From positions 1-59,782 of IMG/VR virus record IMGVR_UViG_3300028840_006308: a DNA stretch of 59,782 nt. The stretch is one strand, 5' to 3'. Shown here one piece after another: positions 23,129-30,507 of the stretch; position 1 is the first letter of the stretch, and every line of letters starts with the position of its first letter. This DNA is from a virus. The position numbers were made by a program, and so were the translations under genes. The notes beneath the pieces are model-generated. The model had not been told where the DNA came from. It did no database searches and was given only the letters and a program-made list of their open reading frames with translations.

Positions 23129-23449
23129 ATGGCCAAGAAGAAAGCGAAGACGAAACCCGCGAGCAAGCGCAAGGACGCCGCTGTGGCGAACCGCGCGCCG
23201 AAGGTGCTGAAGTCGAAGGCCAAGCCTCGGCTGAAGGCCAAGATGGACGCAGGCCTCGAGGCCGCGCTGGCCGCCGTAGCAGGCCGGGACGCCAAGGGCG
23301 CCGCCGCCGCGCTCGGCAAGGTCAAGCTCAAGGACAAGGCCGCCCAGGGCAAGGTCAAGGATGCGCTCGCGGCCCTGAAGTCCGGGTCGCTAGCCAAAGC
23401 GCGCGTCTGCATCGGCCAGGCACGGACCTTCCTGCTCAACGCCGAGTAA
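23129..23449 (+). CDS. Lysine/alanine-rich histone-H1-like protein
   Basis: 106 residues. Residues 1-45 are lysine-rich (AKKKAKTKPASKRKDAAVAN); the rest forms alanine/lysine helices (GRDAKGAAAALGKVKLKDKA). Composition is that of bacterial H1-like nucleoproteins, so DNA condensation in the particle is likely. Confidence 0.65.
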   Translation: MAKKKAKTKPASKRKDAAVANRAPKVLKSKAKPRLKAKMDAGLEAALAAVAGRDAKGAAAALGKVKLKDKAAQGKVKDALAALKSGSLAKARVCIGQARTFLLNAE

Positions 23450-23456
23450 GCGCTCC

Positions 23457-25952
23457 ATGCTGCGCGACTGGGAAACGTCTGCCATCTTCCCGAAGGGGAA
23501 GTGGTACAACACCGGGGCCAATCCGGCGGGGCAGGCCAACGCCATCGCCGAGATGTTCTTCGAGAAGGCGTTTCCCAAGCTGGTGCCACCCCTGGAGGCG
23601 GGCGCGGGCATCCTGTCGGCCAAGCCGCAAGCTATTAGCCTGTTCTACGAGTACGAGGCACCGCCCTCGCCGAGTACTTTCGCCGCGGAGTACGCCGCCG
23701 ACGTCCAGGCCGAGGTGGGGCCCATTCCCGCGGGGCTGGGGCAGGTAAAGGTCGACACCGAGGAGCTGGTCAAAGACGCCGCTGTATCGGCCGTGAAAAA
23801 GGCCGCCATCGAGGCGGTGGCCAAGGGCGTGGCCATGCAGATAGGTGCCGAGGCGGTACCTGTCGCCAAGCTGGCCATCGCGGTCGCCGACGTGGTGAAG
23901 GACTACAAGTCCATCGTCGAGGACGAGAGCGCGCGGTGGTCGGCGGCCTTCGGGCTAACCAGCGCGGTGGCGGCGGCGTTCGCCATCCCCGTAGTGGGCC
24001 AGTTGGCGGCCATCGGCGCGCTCGCCAAGGGATTCATCGACTTCCGCCAGGCCAAGGAGGAAATCGAAAAGCAGAAGCGTGCGTCCGAGGAGCTGTCCAA
24101 GATGCTGCGCAGCAGCATCGACGCGGTCATGCCCGAGGTGCAGGCGCTGGTTGAGACCATCCAGTCGCGCGGATACGGCATCGACCCGAAGGGCACCGAG
24201 GCATTCCGGAAAGACCTCCTCAAGCACTATCGCGCGCTCCTGGCCACCAAGCTCAAGCGGTCGCCGTTCAAGACGCCCACGGCGCCGTATGAGGCGGCCC
24301 GCAAGCAGATGGCGGCGCAGGCCAGCGAGCTCGAGGGCTACTTGAAGTCCAAGGTCTACAGCGACAAGGCTTGGGGCAACTTTACCCGGCAGCTAATCAA
24401 GCCGCCGACGCCCAGCCTCGAGAGCTTCTTCGAGAAGGTCGACGATGCGCTGGGTAAGAGCTCATACATCCCGCGCGGGTCGGGGCTGTCGGGCCTGGGG
24501 TTCGGCATGCCCGGAAGCAGCATCGACGAGAAACTGTTCCAGGCCGCCCAGGCGGCCCAGAAGAAGTCCAAGCCGTACATCGCTCCGGAGAAAGAGCGCC
24601 AGGCGGCTATCTACCAGCAACTCACCACGCAGCCCACGACCGTTTTCGCGCAGCCGTTGCCGATAGACAGGGAGCTCTTCGCGCGCTTCTGGCGGGTGGA
24701 TCCCGATAAGTTGCCCGACGTCGAGTACCGCATCACCGATGACGCAGGCAGGGGCCTGGGTTACACGACCACGCTGCGCAAGCAGTACGATCAGCTCAAG
24801 ACGGCCATGGAGAAGGCGCTGGGCGACACGGTGGGCGCGGGCGAGCTGTCGGGGCTTAAGTCCTGGCGCTCGAAGTGGTTATCGGCCTGGAAGGACTACG
24901 ACAAGAAACGCGAGGCGCTCTTTGAGTCGGTCGCGGGCCTTCCCCGCGGCGGCGAGCTCACCGGCGAGGACGACTGGCTGGTCAAGGCCGTCGGCCAGGA
25001 CAACATGCTGCGCTATGAACGTGGCCGCAACGCGGCGCTGTTCCTGCTCGGCAAGCACGGAGGCTTTGCCACGGTAAGCGCGATGCAGGCCAAGGGCGGC
25101 ATCGGCGACTGGAAGGACGCGCTCTGGACCGCCGACTACTGGAACGACACGGTCATGCCCATCTACAACAAGATGATGGAGCAGCGCTGGGGTCGGCGCG
25201 ACATGGTGCGGGCCTTCCTGCAGTTGGCGCGCGACATGCGCAAGGTCCGCCTGGCGCTCGAGAAGTTGCCTCCGTACCTCTTCGAGAACGAGGTTAAGAT
25301 GCTGGGCGAGGCCATCGTGGCCGCCGACTCGCTGATTCCGATGTCCTTGGCGGTGGCCATCGCGGCGGATCTCCTGCAACCCATCAAGGGCCGGGCGCTT
25401 ACGCCCGCCCAGCGCAAGCAAGTGGGCGGAAGCATCGCCAAGCGCATCGTCGAGCGCTCCAGAACAGCGCTCCTAACCGCCCGATTCACGCCCGATTACG
25501 TCATGGGCCTGCTCGTGCCCCCCGTCACCGAGTACTTCGCGCTCATGAAGGGCCTCACGGGCAAGATATCGGCCCTTCCGCGCCCCGAGGGCGATGCCCC
25601 CACCCCTGAGTACAACGAGGCACTGGCGGCGATTGTGGCCGAGCACGAGGCCCCCCTGAAGGCGTTGACGGAGAAGTACTCCCAGGCCGTCAAGGTCTAC
25701 AAGCCGGGAGTGGTGTCCGAGGCTATTGGCGCCATACTCAAGGAGATAGGAGTAGAGGAGCAGCGAGGGCGCATCGCGGATGCGATTGCGGCCAAGCTAG
25801 GTGGCGAGTTTACGCGGTTTGCGGCCGCCGAGCTCATCTACCGGGCGACTACTACGCCCGCGGACAAGTTCCTGGCCAGCGTCGGCGCTCCCAAAGGCGG
25901 CCTTTTGCCCCTCGCCGCCGCCGCCGCTGGCCTGGTTTACCTGTTGGGATAG
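23457..25952 (+). CDS. Large membrane-associated virion protein
   Basis: 831 residues, the largest protein after the spike. Residues about 95-200 are hydrophobic and helical (AAFGLTSAVAAAFAIPVVGQ), the long middle is helical with tryptophan-rich parts, and the last 18 residues GGLLPLAAAAAGLVYLLG form a terminal membrane anchor shared with the next protein. Could be a membrane-organising or vertex/DNA-delivery protein. No lytic or ATPase motif. Confidence 0.6.
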   Translation: MLRDWETSAIFPKGKWYNTGANPAGQANAIAEMFFEKAFPKLVPPLEAGAGILSAKPQAISLFYEYEAPPSPSTFAAEYAADVQAEVGPIPAGLGQVKVDTEELVKDAAVSAVKKAAIEAVAKGVAMQIGAEAVPVAKLAIAVADVVKDYKSIVEDESARWSAAFGLTSAVAAAFAIPVVGQLAAIGALAKGFIDFRQAKEEIEKQKRASEELSKMLRSSIDAVMPEVQALVETIQSRGYGIDPKGTEAFRKDLLKHYRALLATKLKRSPFKTPTAPYEAARKQMAAQASELEGYLKSKVYSDKAWGNFTRQLIKPPTPSLESFFEKVDDALGKSSYIPRGSGLSGLGFGMPGSSIDEKLFQAAQAAQKKSKPYIAPEKERQAAIYQQLTTQPTTVFAQPLPIDRELFARFWRVDPDKLPDVEYRITDDAGRGLGYTTTLRKQYDQLKTAMEKALGDTVGAGELSGLKSWRSKWLSAWKDYDKKREALFESVAGLPRGGELTGEDDWLVKAVGQDNMLRYERGRNAALFLLGKHGGFATVSAMQAKGGIGDWKDALWTADYWNDTVMPIYNKMMEQRWGRRDMVRAFLQLARDMRKVRLALEKLPPYLFENEVKMLGEAIVAADSLIPMSLAVAIAADLLQPIKGRALTPAQRKQVGGSIAKRIVERSRTALLTARFTPDYVMGLLVPPVTEYFALMKGLTGKISALPRPEGDAPTPEYNEALAAIVAEHEAPLKALTEKYSQAVKVYKPGVVSEAIGAILKEIGVEEQRGRIADAIAAKLGGEFTRFAAAELIYRATTTPADKFLASVGAPKGGLLPLAAAAAGLVYLLG

Positions 25953-25961
25953 GAGTCGAAC

Positions 25962-26213
25962 GTGGCCAAAGACCTGCGCCGAGAGGACATCGTTGCGGAA
26001 GTACGCGAGCAGACCTACGACATCCTCGCGGCCGCAAGCGAAATCCCCCTGCCGGTGGCCGCCCGCGCGGCGGCCAAGCTGGTGGTGGACAGGTCGGTGA
26101 CCCCGGTCGATTCCGGCGATGCGAGGGAGATAGAGGCTGAGAGCAAGAAGGGTGGCCTGCTGCCTTTACTGGCAGCAGTCGCAGGTGTAGCATTGCTGGC
26201 CACGGGAGGCTGA
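25962..26213 (+). CDS. Small membrane-anchored virion protein
   Basis: 83 residues from GTG, nine bases after the preceding stop. Its end KGGLLPLLAAVAGVALLATG repeats the terminal anchor of the 831-residue protein. The N-terminal part is helical and charged (DIVAEVREQTYDILAAASEI). Confidence 0.65.
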   Translation: MAKDLRREDIVAEVREQTYDILAAASEIPLPVAARAAAKLVVDRSVTPVDSGDAREIEAESKKGGLLPLLAAVAGVALLATGG

Positions 26214-26214
26214 C

Positions 26215-26403
26215 ATGTTGGCGAAACTTGGAGAGGCCGTAGCGAACCGCCTTCTTGGCAAGGTCGACAAGAACCCCACGATGATCGACTGGCAGATGAT
26301 CCAGTTGATGGCGTTCGGCACCGCAATCTTCGCGGGCTACATGCTGTGGCGCAAGGAGAAACGCGAAGAGGAAATCGTGCAATCGAGAGGAGGCGAGAAA
26401 TGA
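26215..26403 (+). CDS. Small single-span membrane protein
   Basis: 62 residues. One membrane helix at about residues 26-42 (IQLMAFGTAIFAGYML) then a charged tail (WRKEKREEEIVQ). It overlaps the next gene as ATGA. Confidence 0.65.
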   Translation: MLAKLGEAVANRLLGKVDKNPTMIDWQMIQLMAFGTAIFAGYMLWRKEKREEEIVQSRGGEK

Positions 26404-27086
26404 GGTTCCCGTCCTACAAGGAGCGCCGTTGGCGCCTGCGCGAGACGTTCGCGCTGTTCCTGGGCACTGGCTTGATGACTTTCGTGTTCGCGGGCTGCAT
26501 CCGCGAGGGCACCCGGGTCACGCTCGACCGCAACAAGAAGTCCCTGCCGACCTTGAAGAAGGTCACGCCCGCCGAGGCGCATCCGGGCATCGACGCCATG
26601 ACCGCCGAGAACGAGCAGGCGGCCCGTAACGTCGGTGCGCCGAAAACACCCGCCACGCCCATAGATTTCGGCAAGGATACCACCAACCAGGCCGGAACCA
26701 TCGAGGCGCGCACGAACGCCGCCGAGCTCAAGAAGCAACTGGATGCTGCCGAGACGCGCAACAAGTGGCTCCTGGGCATAGGCATGGGCCTGCTGGGGCT
26801 CCTTGGCGCCAAGGGGATATGGATAAAGCGCCTCATCAACGTGGGCCGGAGCCTGAAACAGAACCTCGGCCAAGCCGAGGGTCAGGTGAACAGCCTGGTG
26901 GAGGCCACGCAGGAGACCATCGCGCAGGCCAAGGACAAGCCCATCTCGGCGGACATGGTCAAGAAGATTCACCGCGAGTACCAGGAGGTGCACGGCACCT
27001 GGCACACGCTTAAGGACTTGGTGGCGAAAACGAAGGCGGTATGGGAGGCGGGCCAGCCCGCGTCCGCGGCAAAGGGAGGCAAGTGA
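26400..27086 (+). CDS. Membrane protein with lipobox-like N-terminus and coiled coil
   Basis: 228 residues. An N-terminal hydrophobic segment (TFALFLGTGLMTFVFAGC) could be a signal anchor or lipoprotein signal. A second membrane helix is at about residues 122-140 (WLLGIGMGLLGLLGAKGIW). Helices follow (LKQNLGQAEGQVNSLVEATQ). Possibly a virion or spanin-like envelope protein; its role is not clear. Confidence 0.55.
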   Translation: MRFPSYKERRWRLRETFALFLGTGLMTFVFAGCIREGTRVTLDRNKKSLPTLKKVTPAEAHPGIDAMTAENEQAARNVGAPKTPATPIDFGKDTTNQAGTIEARTNAAELKKQLDAAETRNKWLLGIGMGLLGLLGAKGIWIKRLINVGRSLKQNLGQAEGQVNSLVEATQETIAQAKDKPISADMVKKIHREYQEVHGTWHTLKDLVAKTKAVWEAGQPASAAKGGK

Positions 27087-27316
27087 TGTCAGAGCTGGAA
27101 AGCCCGATAGACGAGCAGGTTCTGTGGGACGCGCTGATGGATAACTATAGCCCAGAGGCTATTGTGGCCATGCACGCGATTCTGGACGCATACGTCGGCC
27201 AGATACCAAATGCGCAGGTCAAGGGCCAGCTGCGCTACTTCCGGAACATGCTCGAAGAGTTGATCGAGGCCAGCGGCGAGAACTACAACGAGCTGCTGGA
27301 CCAGGCAGGACTCTAA
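27086..27316 (+). CDS. Small acidic helical protein
   Basis: 76 residues, starting one base before the end of the upstream gene with GGGAGG upstream. All-helical sequence (DEQVLWDALMDNYSPEAIV, RYFRNMLEELIEAS). No known domain. Confidence 0.6.
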   Translation: MSELESPIDEQVLWDALMDNYSPEAIVAMHAILDAYVGQIPNAQVKGQLRYFRNMLEELIEASGENYNELLDQAGL

Positions 27317-27328
27317 GGAGGCAACGCG

Positions 27329-27556
27329 ATGACGGTTTGGGTGGTGATGGTGTGGCCCCGCGGCGAACAGATGCCTGTGGTGGATGTCTACGATGACGTC
27401 GAGGCGGCCGAGGCGCTGGCCTACGACTGGCTAGAGGAAGAGCACGGGCTCGACCGCGAGGACGTCTTTGAAGATGCCGACGAGAAAGAGGGCATGGTCC
27501 GGTACCTGGACGACGACGGGGGCCTTCTCGGCGCCCTGGTGATGCGCCAGGCGTAG
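27329..27556 (+). CDS. Small acidic hypothetical protein
   Basis: 75 residues. A beta start (TVWVVMVWPRG) resembles short phage proteins such as the one at 1287; the rest is acidic helix and hairpin. GGAGG precedes the ATG. Confidence 0.6.
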   Translation: MTVWVVMVWPRGEQMPVVDVYDDVEAAEALAYDWLEEEHGLDREDVFEDADEKEGMVRYLDDDGGLLGALVMRQA

Positions 27557-27567
27557 GGGTTCCGTGC

Positions 27568-27795
27568 TTGACGACCAACGACGACATGCACAAAGCGGTC
27601 CAGCGGGCCGTGCGCGACGAGAGGACCCGGGTGATGAGCGCGCTGCTAAAGCTGCGCAACCGGATCGACGGCATGGCCAAGATGTGCGCCGGAAACGGCG
27701 AGACCGCCGCCGAGGCTTACGAGGCCGCCGCAGGGCAGGTGGCCGCTTTCATAACCGAACAGTTCGGAGATGTGCCGGACGCATTGGGGAGGTAG
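27568..27795 (+). CDS. Small helical hypothetical protein
   Basis: 75 residues from TTG (an ATG lies 18 bases in). Helical throughout (MHKAVQRAVRDERTRVMSAL, AAEAYEAAAGQVAAFITEQF). Not recognised. Confidence 0.55.
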   Translation: MTTNDDMHKAVQRAVRDERTRVMSALLKLRNRIDGMAKMCAGNGETAAEAYEAAAGQVAAFITEQFGDVPDALGR

Positions 27796-27801
27796 GCACC
27801 C

Positions 27802-28224
27802 ATGGCTACCACGCGCAGCGAGATGATCAAGGCGATGGTGTTCGAGACGTTGAAGGAGAACGGGAACTATCCCCGTGCACCGCGATATCGCCAGTTCTTT
27901 GGCCAGAATTGCGCGCCAATCGTTGAGGGCGGCGATGTGCATCGTCAAACGGGACTCGGCGCCGACATCATCACCAAACTGATTAACGTCGCGGGCGAGG
28001 CCATCGCCATCCCCGAAGGGGCCCCCACGCCGGGGCAGCTGTACGCCGAGGCCGCGCCGCGCGTGCAGCGGATCCTCAAGCAATACGACGAGGCCTCCCC
28101 GCACATCGACTGGGTCAACCGCAACTGGCCGACCCTGGCGATAACCCTGATCCTCGGCGGCACCGTGGCCGTCGTGGGCGGGAACGCGCTCTACGACTGG
28201 CTCAAGAAGCCCCGCAAGAAGTGA
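27802..28224 (+). CDS. Membrane-anchored protein, last gene of the virion block
   Basis: 140 residues. The N-terminal half contains RYRQFFGQNCAPIVEGGDVH; a membrane helix spans about 111-130 (TLAITLILGGTVAVVGGNAL), followed by a basic end KKPRKK. The C-terminal anchor matches the pattern of other proteins in this block. Confidence 0.65.
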   Translation: MATTRSEMIKAMVFETLKENGNYPRAPRYRQFFGQNCAPIVEGGDVHRQTGLGADIITKLINVAGEAIAIPEGAPTPGQLYAEAAPRVQRILKQYDEASPHIDWVNRNWPTLAITLILGGTVAVVGGNALYDWLKKPRKK

Positions 28225-28439
28225 GCTCTCTCGAGGACCGTCGGCCTGGCGCTTCTCGCCTTGGCACCTGCCCCGTCGCCCTGGTGGCTTTTGCTAAGCG
28301 TCTTGTGCGCGATGATCTTGCTGGTAATAATCCACCGGCTCCCAAAGCATCGCGGGTAGCCGACAAGCCAACTCCGCCCCCCGCCGGGCGCCGCTAGTCC
28401 CCGCCTCCTTTCCTCCGGTGCGGTGCCGGAGTTAAGAAG

Positions 28440-28460
28440 GGGCAACGCGGTGCCCGGTCT
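28440..28460 (+). terminator. Weak rightward terminator
   Basis: GGGCA and TGCCC around a 6-base loop, followed by GGTCTTTTT. It ends the virion block. The rest of 28225-28439 is GC-rich with no gene that I can support. Confidence 0.45.
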
Positions 28461-28469
28461 TTTTATGGG

Positions 28470-28509
28470 AAGTGCTAAATGTGCACCAATTAGCAGTTGG
28501 TTAGCACTT
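28470..28509. terminator. Hairpin between convergent operons
   Basis: AAGTGCTAA (28470-28478) pairs with TTAGCACTT (28501-28509); inside, CCAA (28486-28489) pairs with TTGG (28497-28500). The stop codon of the leftward gene lies in the stem. It separates the convergent rightward and leftward blocks. Confidence 0.5.
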
Positions 28510-28683
28510 GCCCTCGTCATAGAAGATGCGAGTATCCAGCCAGGAACCATCGAAAAAGCAGCCTCTCCCAGTCGTTATCCGCACTAGTCGACCGTCAAGA
28601 CGATATGTGCATACCTGCTCAAGATGCAGAAGCCCCCAAGCGCCAGCCCGCACAAAGGCCCATAGGATCCGCGTCCAGCGCAT
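28501..28683 (-). CDS. Small hypothetical protein, last gene of the leftward block
   Basis: 60 residues, ATG overlapping the preceding TGA by one base. N-terminal hydrophobic stretch WTRILWAFVRAGAWGLLHL, then a beta-rich polar end. No family recognised. Confidence 0.55.
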   Translation of the reverse strand: MRWTRILWAFVRAGAWGLLHLEQVCTYRLDGRLVRITTGRGCFFDGSWLDTRIFYDEGKC

Positions 28684-28898
28684 CAGTCGTATTCCCCGCA
28701 GATGATCATCATTAGGGCCACCACGGCACCAAGAGGCCAGAAGAAGAGGAACAACCAGAAGTCTTTCCAGCTAAAGGGCGGCACATGGTGATCGTCTCGC
28801 TCAAGCTGCCGCAGCTGTACCTCCTTCACCCGCAGGAGAGAGGCAAAGGCGCCTCCTGCCAGGAGGTACATGACGGCGAAGACGATCAACGCGATCAT
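28683..28898 (-). CDS. Two-span membrane protein
   Basis: 71 residues with membrane helices at about 2-21 (IALIVFAVMYLLAGGAFASL) and 46-66 (WLFLFFWPLGAVVALMMII), joined by a charged loop with DDHH. Small size and terminal position would fit a holin-like or envelope role, unproven. Confidence 0.65.
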   Translation of the reverse strand: MIALIVFAVMYLLAGGAFASLLRVKEVQLRQLERDDHHVPPFSWKDFWLFLFFWPLGAVVALMMIICGEYD

Positions 28899-29248
28899 CG
28901 CTCCTCCTTCATCTCATCGGCTATCTTGCGGACCTCTTCTGTAAGCTCGTCGGCCAGCTCCTCGATACTCTTGGGCCACTTCTCCTCGCCGGGGTAGGGA
29001 TGGAGCTTGCGCACCGCGTAGACCTTGCCGCCGCAGGGACAGATGCCTATCACGACGGCGTTCCCCTTCGACCGGGAGCACTCAAGTGCCGATTTCATAA
29101 GCTCTCGGGCCGTGTGTTGCGGTTTTCGCGGTTCTGCCTTCGATGGGCCTGTTCCTCGCGAATAGGTTAGCCCAATCGCGAGGAATGAGCCGGTCAAAAG
29201 GGCTCCCATGATTGCCGCGATAATCTTCGCCTCTTTATGCCAGGTCAT
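28895..29248 (-). CDS. Membrane-anchored protein with cysteine-rich domain
   Basis: 117 residues. A membrane helix at about 8-28 (IIAAIMGALLTGSFLAIGL) is followed by a domain with ALECSRSKGNAVVIGICPCGG and an acidic helical tail. Overlaps both neighbours by four bases. Confidence 0.65.
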   Translation of the reverse strand: MTWHKEAKIIAAIMGALLTGSFLAIGLTYSRGTGPSKAEPRKPQHTARELMKSALECSRSKGNAVVIGICPCGGKVYAVRKLHPYPGEEKWPKSIEELADELTEEVRKIADEMKEER

Positions 29249-29460
29249 GTTGCCTCCTTGGTAGACGGGCGCTTTTTCTTGGCCTCATCAACAAGATACT
29301 GGAGAATCGCACCGAAGTCTGCCTCGTCTCGAAACCAGTACTGGTCGGTGAACTCCGCCGCCAGGCGCTTCATGAGCTCTTCATCGTTAGGGTCCAGGAC
29401 CCAATCGGTCATGTCGCCAACCCGGATGGCCAGCATGCTATCCAGTTTTAGCTTACTCAT
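29245..29460 (-). CDS. Small acidic hypothetical protein
   Basis: 71 residues, helical with WVLDPNDEELMKRLAAEFTD and a basic end. No domain recognised. Confidence 0.65.
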   Translation of the reverse strand: MSKLKLDSMLAIRVGDMTDWVLDPNDEELMKRLAAEFTDQYWFRDEADFGAILQYLVDEAKKKRPSTKEAT

Positions 29461-29462
29461 CT

Positions 29463-29612
29463 CTACCTCCAGAAGAAGATAATCGCGTTACACAGGCCGA
29501 ACATCCAGGCGAGGATGGCGGCCTTCCAGTGGCCGTCGAAGGCGTCCAAGCTCCCCGCCGCTATGAAGCAGGCCACCATGAGCCCGTAGATGCAGAGCTT
29601 GATCGTGGTCAC
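29463..29612 (-). CDS. Small membrane protein
   Basis: 49 residues from GTG overlapping the upstream stop as GTGA. Two hydrophobic segments (IKLCIYGLMVACFIAAGSL and WKAAILAWMFGLCNAIIFF), so likely a two-span membrane protein. Confidence 0.65.
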   Translation of the reverse strand: MTTIKLCIYGLMVACFIAAGSLDAFDGHWKAAILAWMFGLCNAIIFFWR

Positions 29613-29812
29613 CGCTTCTTTCCCCTCTCCTCTATCCGCCGCATGTAGCTGTAGAGGCACGACTCGCACAGCAGGGGGCCCTTGTCATCCTCCTCGGTCG
29701 AGTAGAAGTCGAAATCTGGCCGACAGACGGCCTCGATGCCGCAGTTCGAGCACCGGCACAACCGGTTACGCCGGTCGGTGCCTCCCTCGGTGATGACTTG
29801 CTCGGCTACCAT
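29609..29812 (-). CDS. Small zinc-finger protein
   Basis: 67 residues with CRCSNCGIEAVC and CESC pairs and a basic helical end ERGKKR. Likely zinc-binding; role unknown. GGAGG precedes the ATG. Bases 29813-29890 upstream hold no gene. Confidence 0.7.
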   Translation of the reverse strand: MVAEQVITEGGTDRRNRLCRCSNCGIEAVCRPDFDFYSTEEDDKGPLLCESCLYSYMRRIEERGKKR

Positions 29813-29890
29813 GGTGCCTCCAGGGGCTATGGCAGGGGGGCGAAGAAGAACCTACCGGTCGGGCCCGAGCGGCAGGTGAAGAACGCCCCC

Positions 29891-30505
29891 CTACCGGAGC
29901 TGCAGCTTGTCCATGTCCACGTCGTCGAGGAATTGGAGCGTGTCCCCCGGGCGATAGCGGACGTCGAGGCCCAAGTTATCGAGGACCCATTGGTCGGCCG
30001 CGGGCTCGGCGCTGCCCTCATCGTCGACCCCGCTCATCACGTGTCCCACCTCGTGGGCTATTATCCCGGCCACCGTGGGCATCTCGAGGTCGTCCATGGC
30101 CGGATGCACGCAGATTGCGTTGGGATGGTGGAAGGCGTGCGCGACGTATCGCTCCTTCGCCTCGTGGTCCTTGTAGAGCTCGGGGCACATGCCTTTGAGG
30201 TGGACCTTGGAGATGGAGACTCCGCGATTGGCCGCGTAGCGCTTGAGGGCTTTCAGGGCGGCTTTGGCCTTGTGCGGGATGTACTTGCCGTGCCGCACGG
30301 ACATGGCCCACGCCCAGGCGTCCTCGCCCCGGAAGGGCTCTTTGCCCTCGCGGGACTTGGGCAGGCCCAGGCGCCCCTGGCTTATCTCGTACTCGCGGGC
30401 CACCTGGCGCACGCGTTTCTCCCCCACCCCGGCCAGCGCGGCCACCTCATCGGTCGACATCCAGGCGGGCAGTCCCTCGGGCGGGCTCGGTATCCTGGTG
30501 TTCAT
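29891..30505 (-). CDS. HTH-metallopeptidase fusion
   Basis: 204 residues. Residues 15-45 (MSTDEVAALAGVGEKRVRQV) resemble an excisionase/MerR-type HTH. Near residue 153 IIAHEVGHVMSG gives the HExxH zinc-peptidase motif, with a downstream glutamate in GSAEPAADQW as third ligand. Related layouts (HTH plus HExxH) occur in ImmA/IrrE-type proteases that cut repressors, though this sequence is not close to them. It could cleave a host or viral regulator. Confidence 0.65.
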   Translation of the reverse strand: MNTRIPSPPEGLPAWMSTDEVAALAGVGEKRVRQVAREYEISQGRLGLPKSREGKEPFRGEDAWAWAMSVRHGKYIPHKAKAALKALKRYAANRGVSISKVHLKGMCPELYKDHEAKERYVAHAFHHPNAICVHPAMDDLEMPTVAGIIAHEVGHVMSGVDDEGSAEPAADQWVLDNLGLDVRYRPGDTLQFLDDVDMDKLQLR

Positions 30506-30507
30506 GG

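Noticed and set aside
23457-25952. Tail tape-measure protein
   Set aside because: It is long and helical, but it has a terminal membrane anchor, and no tail tube, tail chaperone or baseplate genes surround it.
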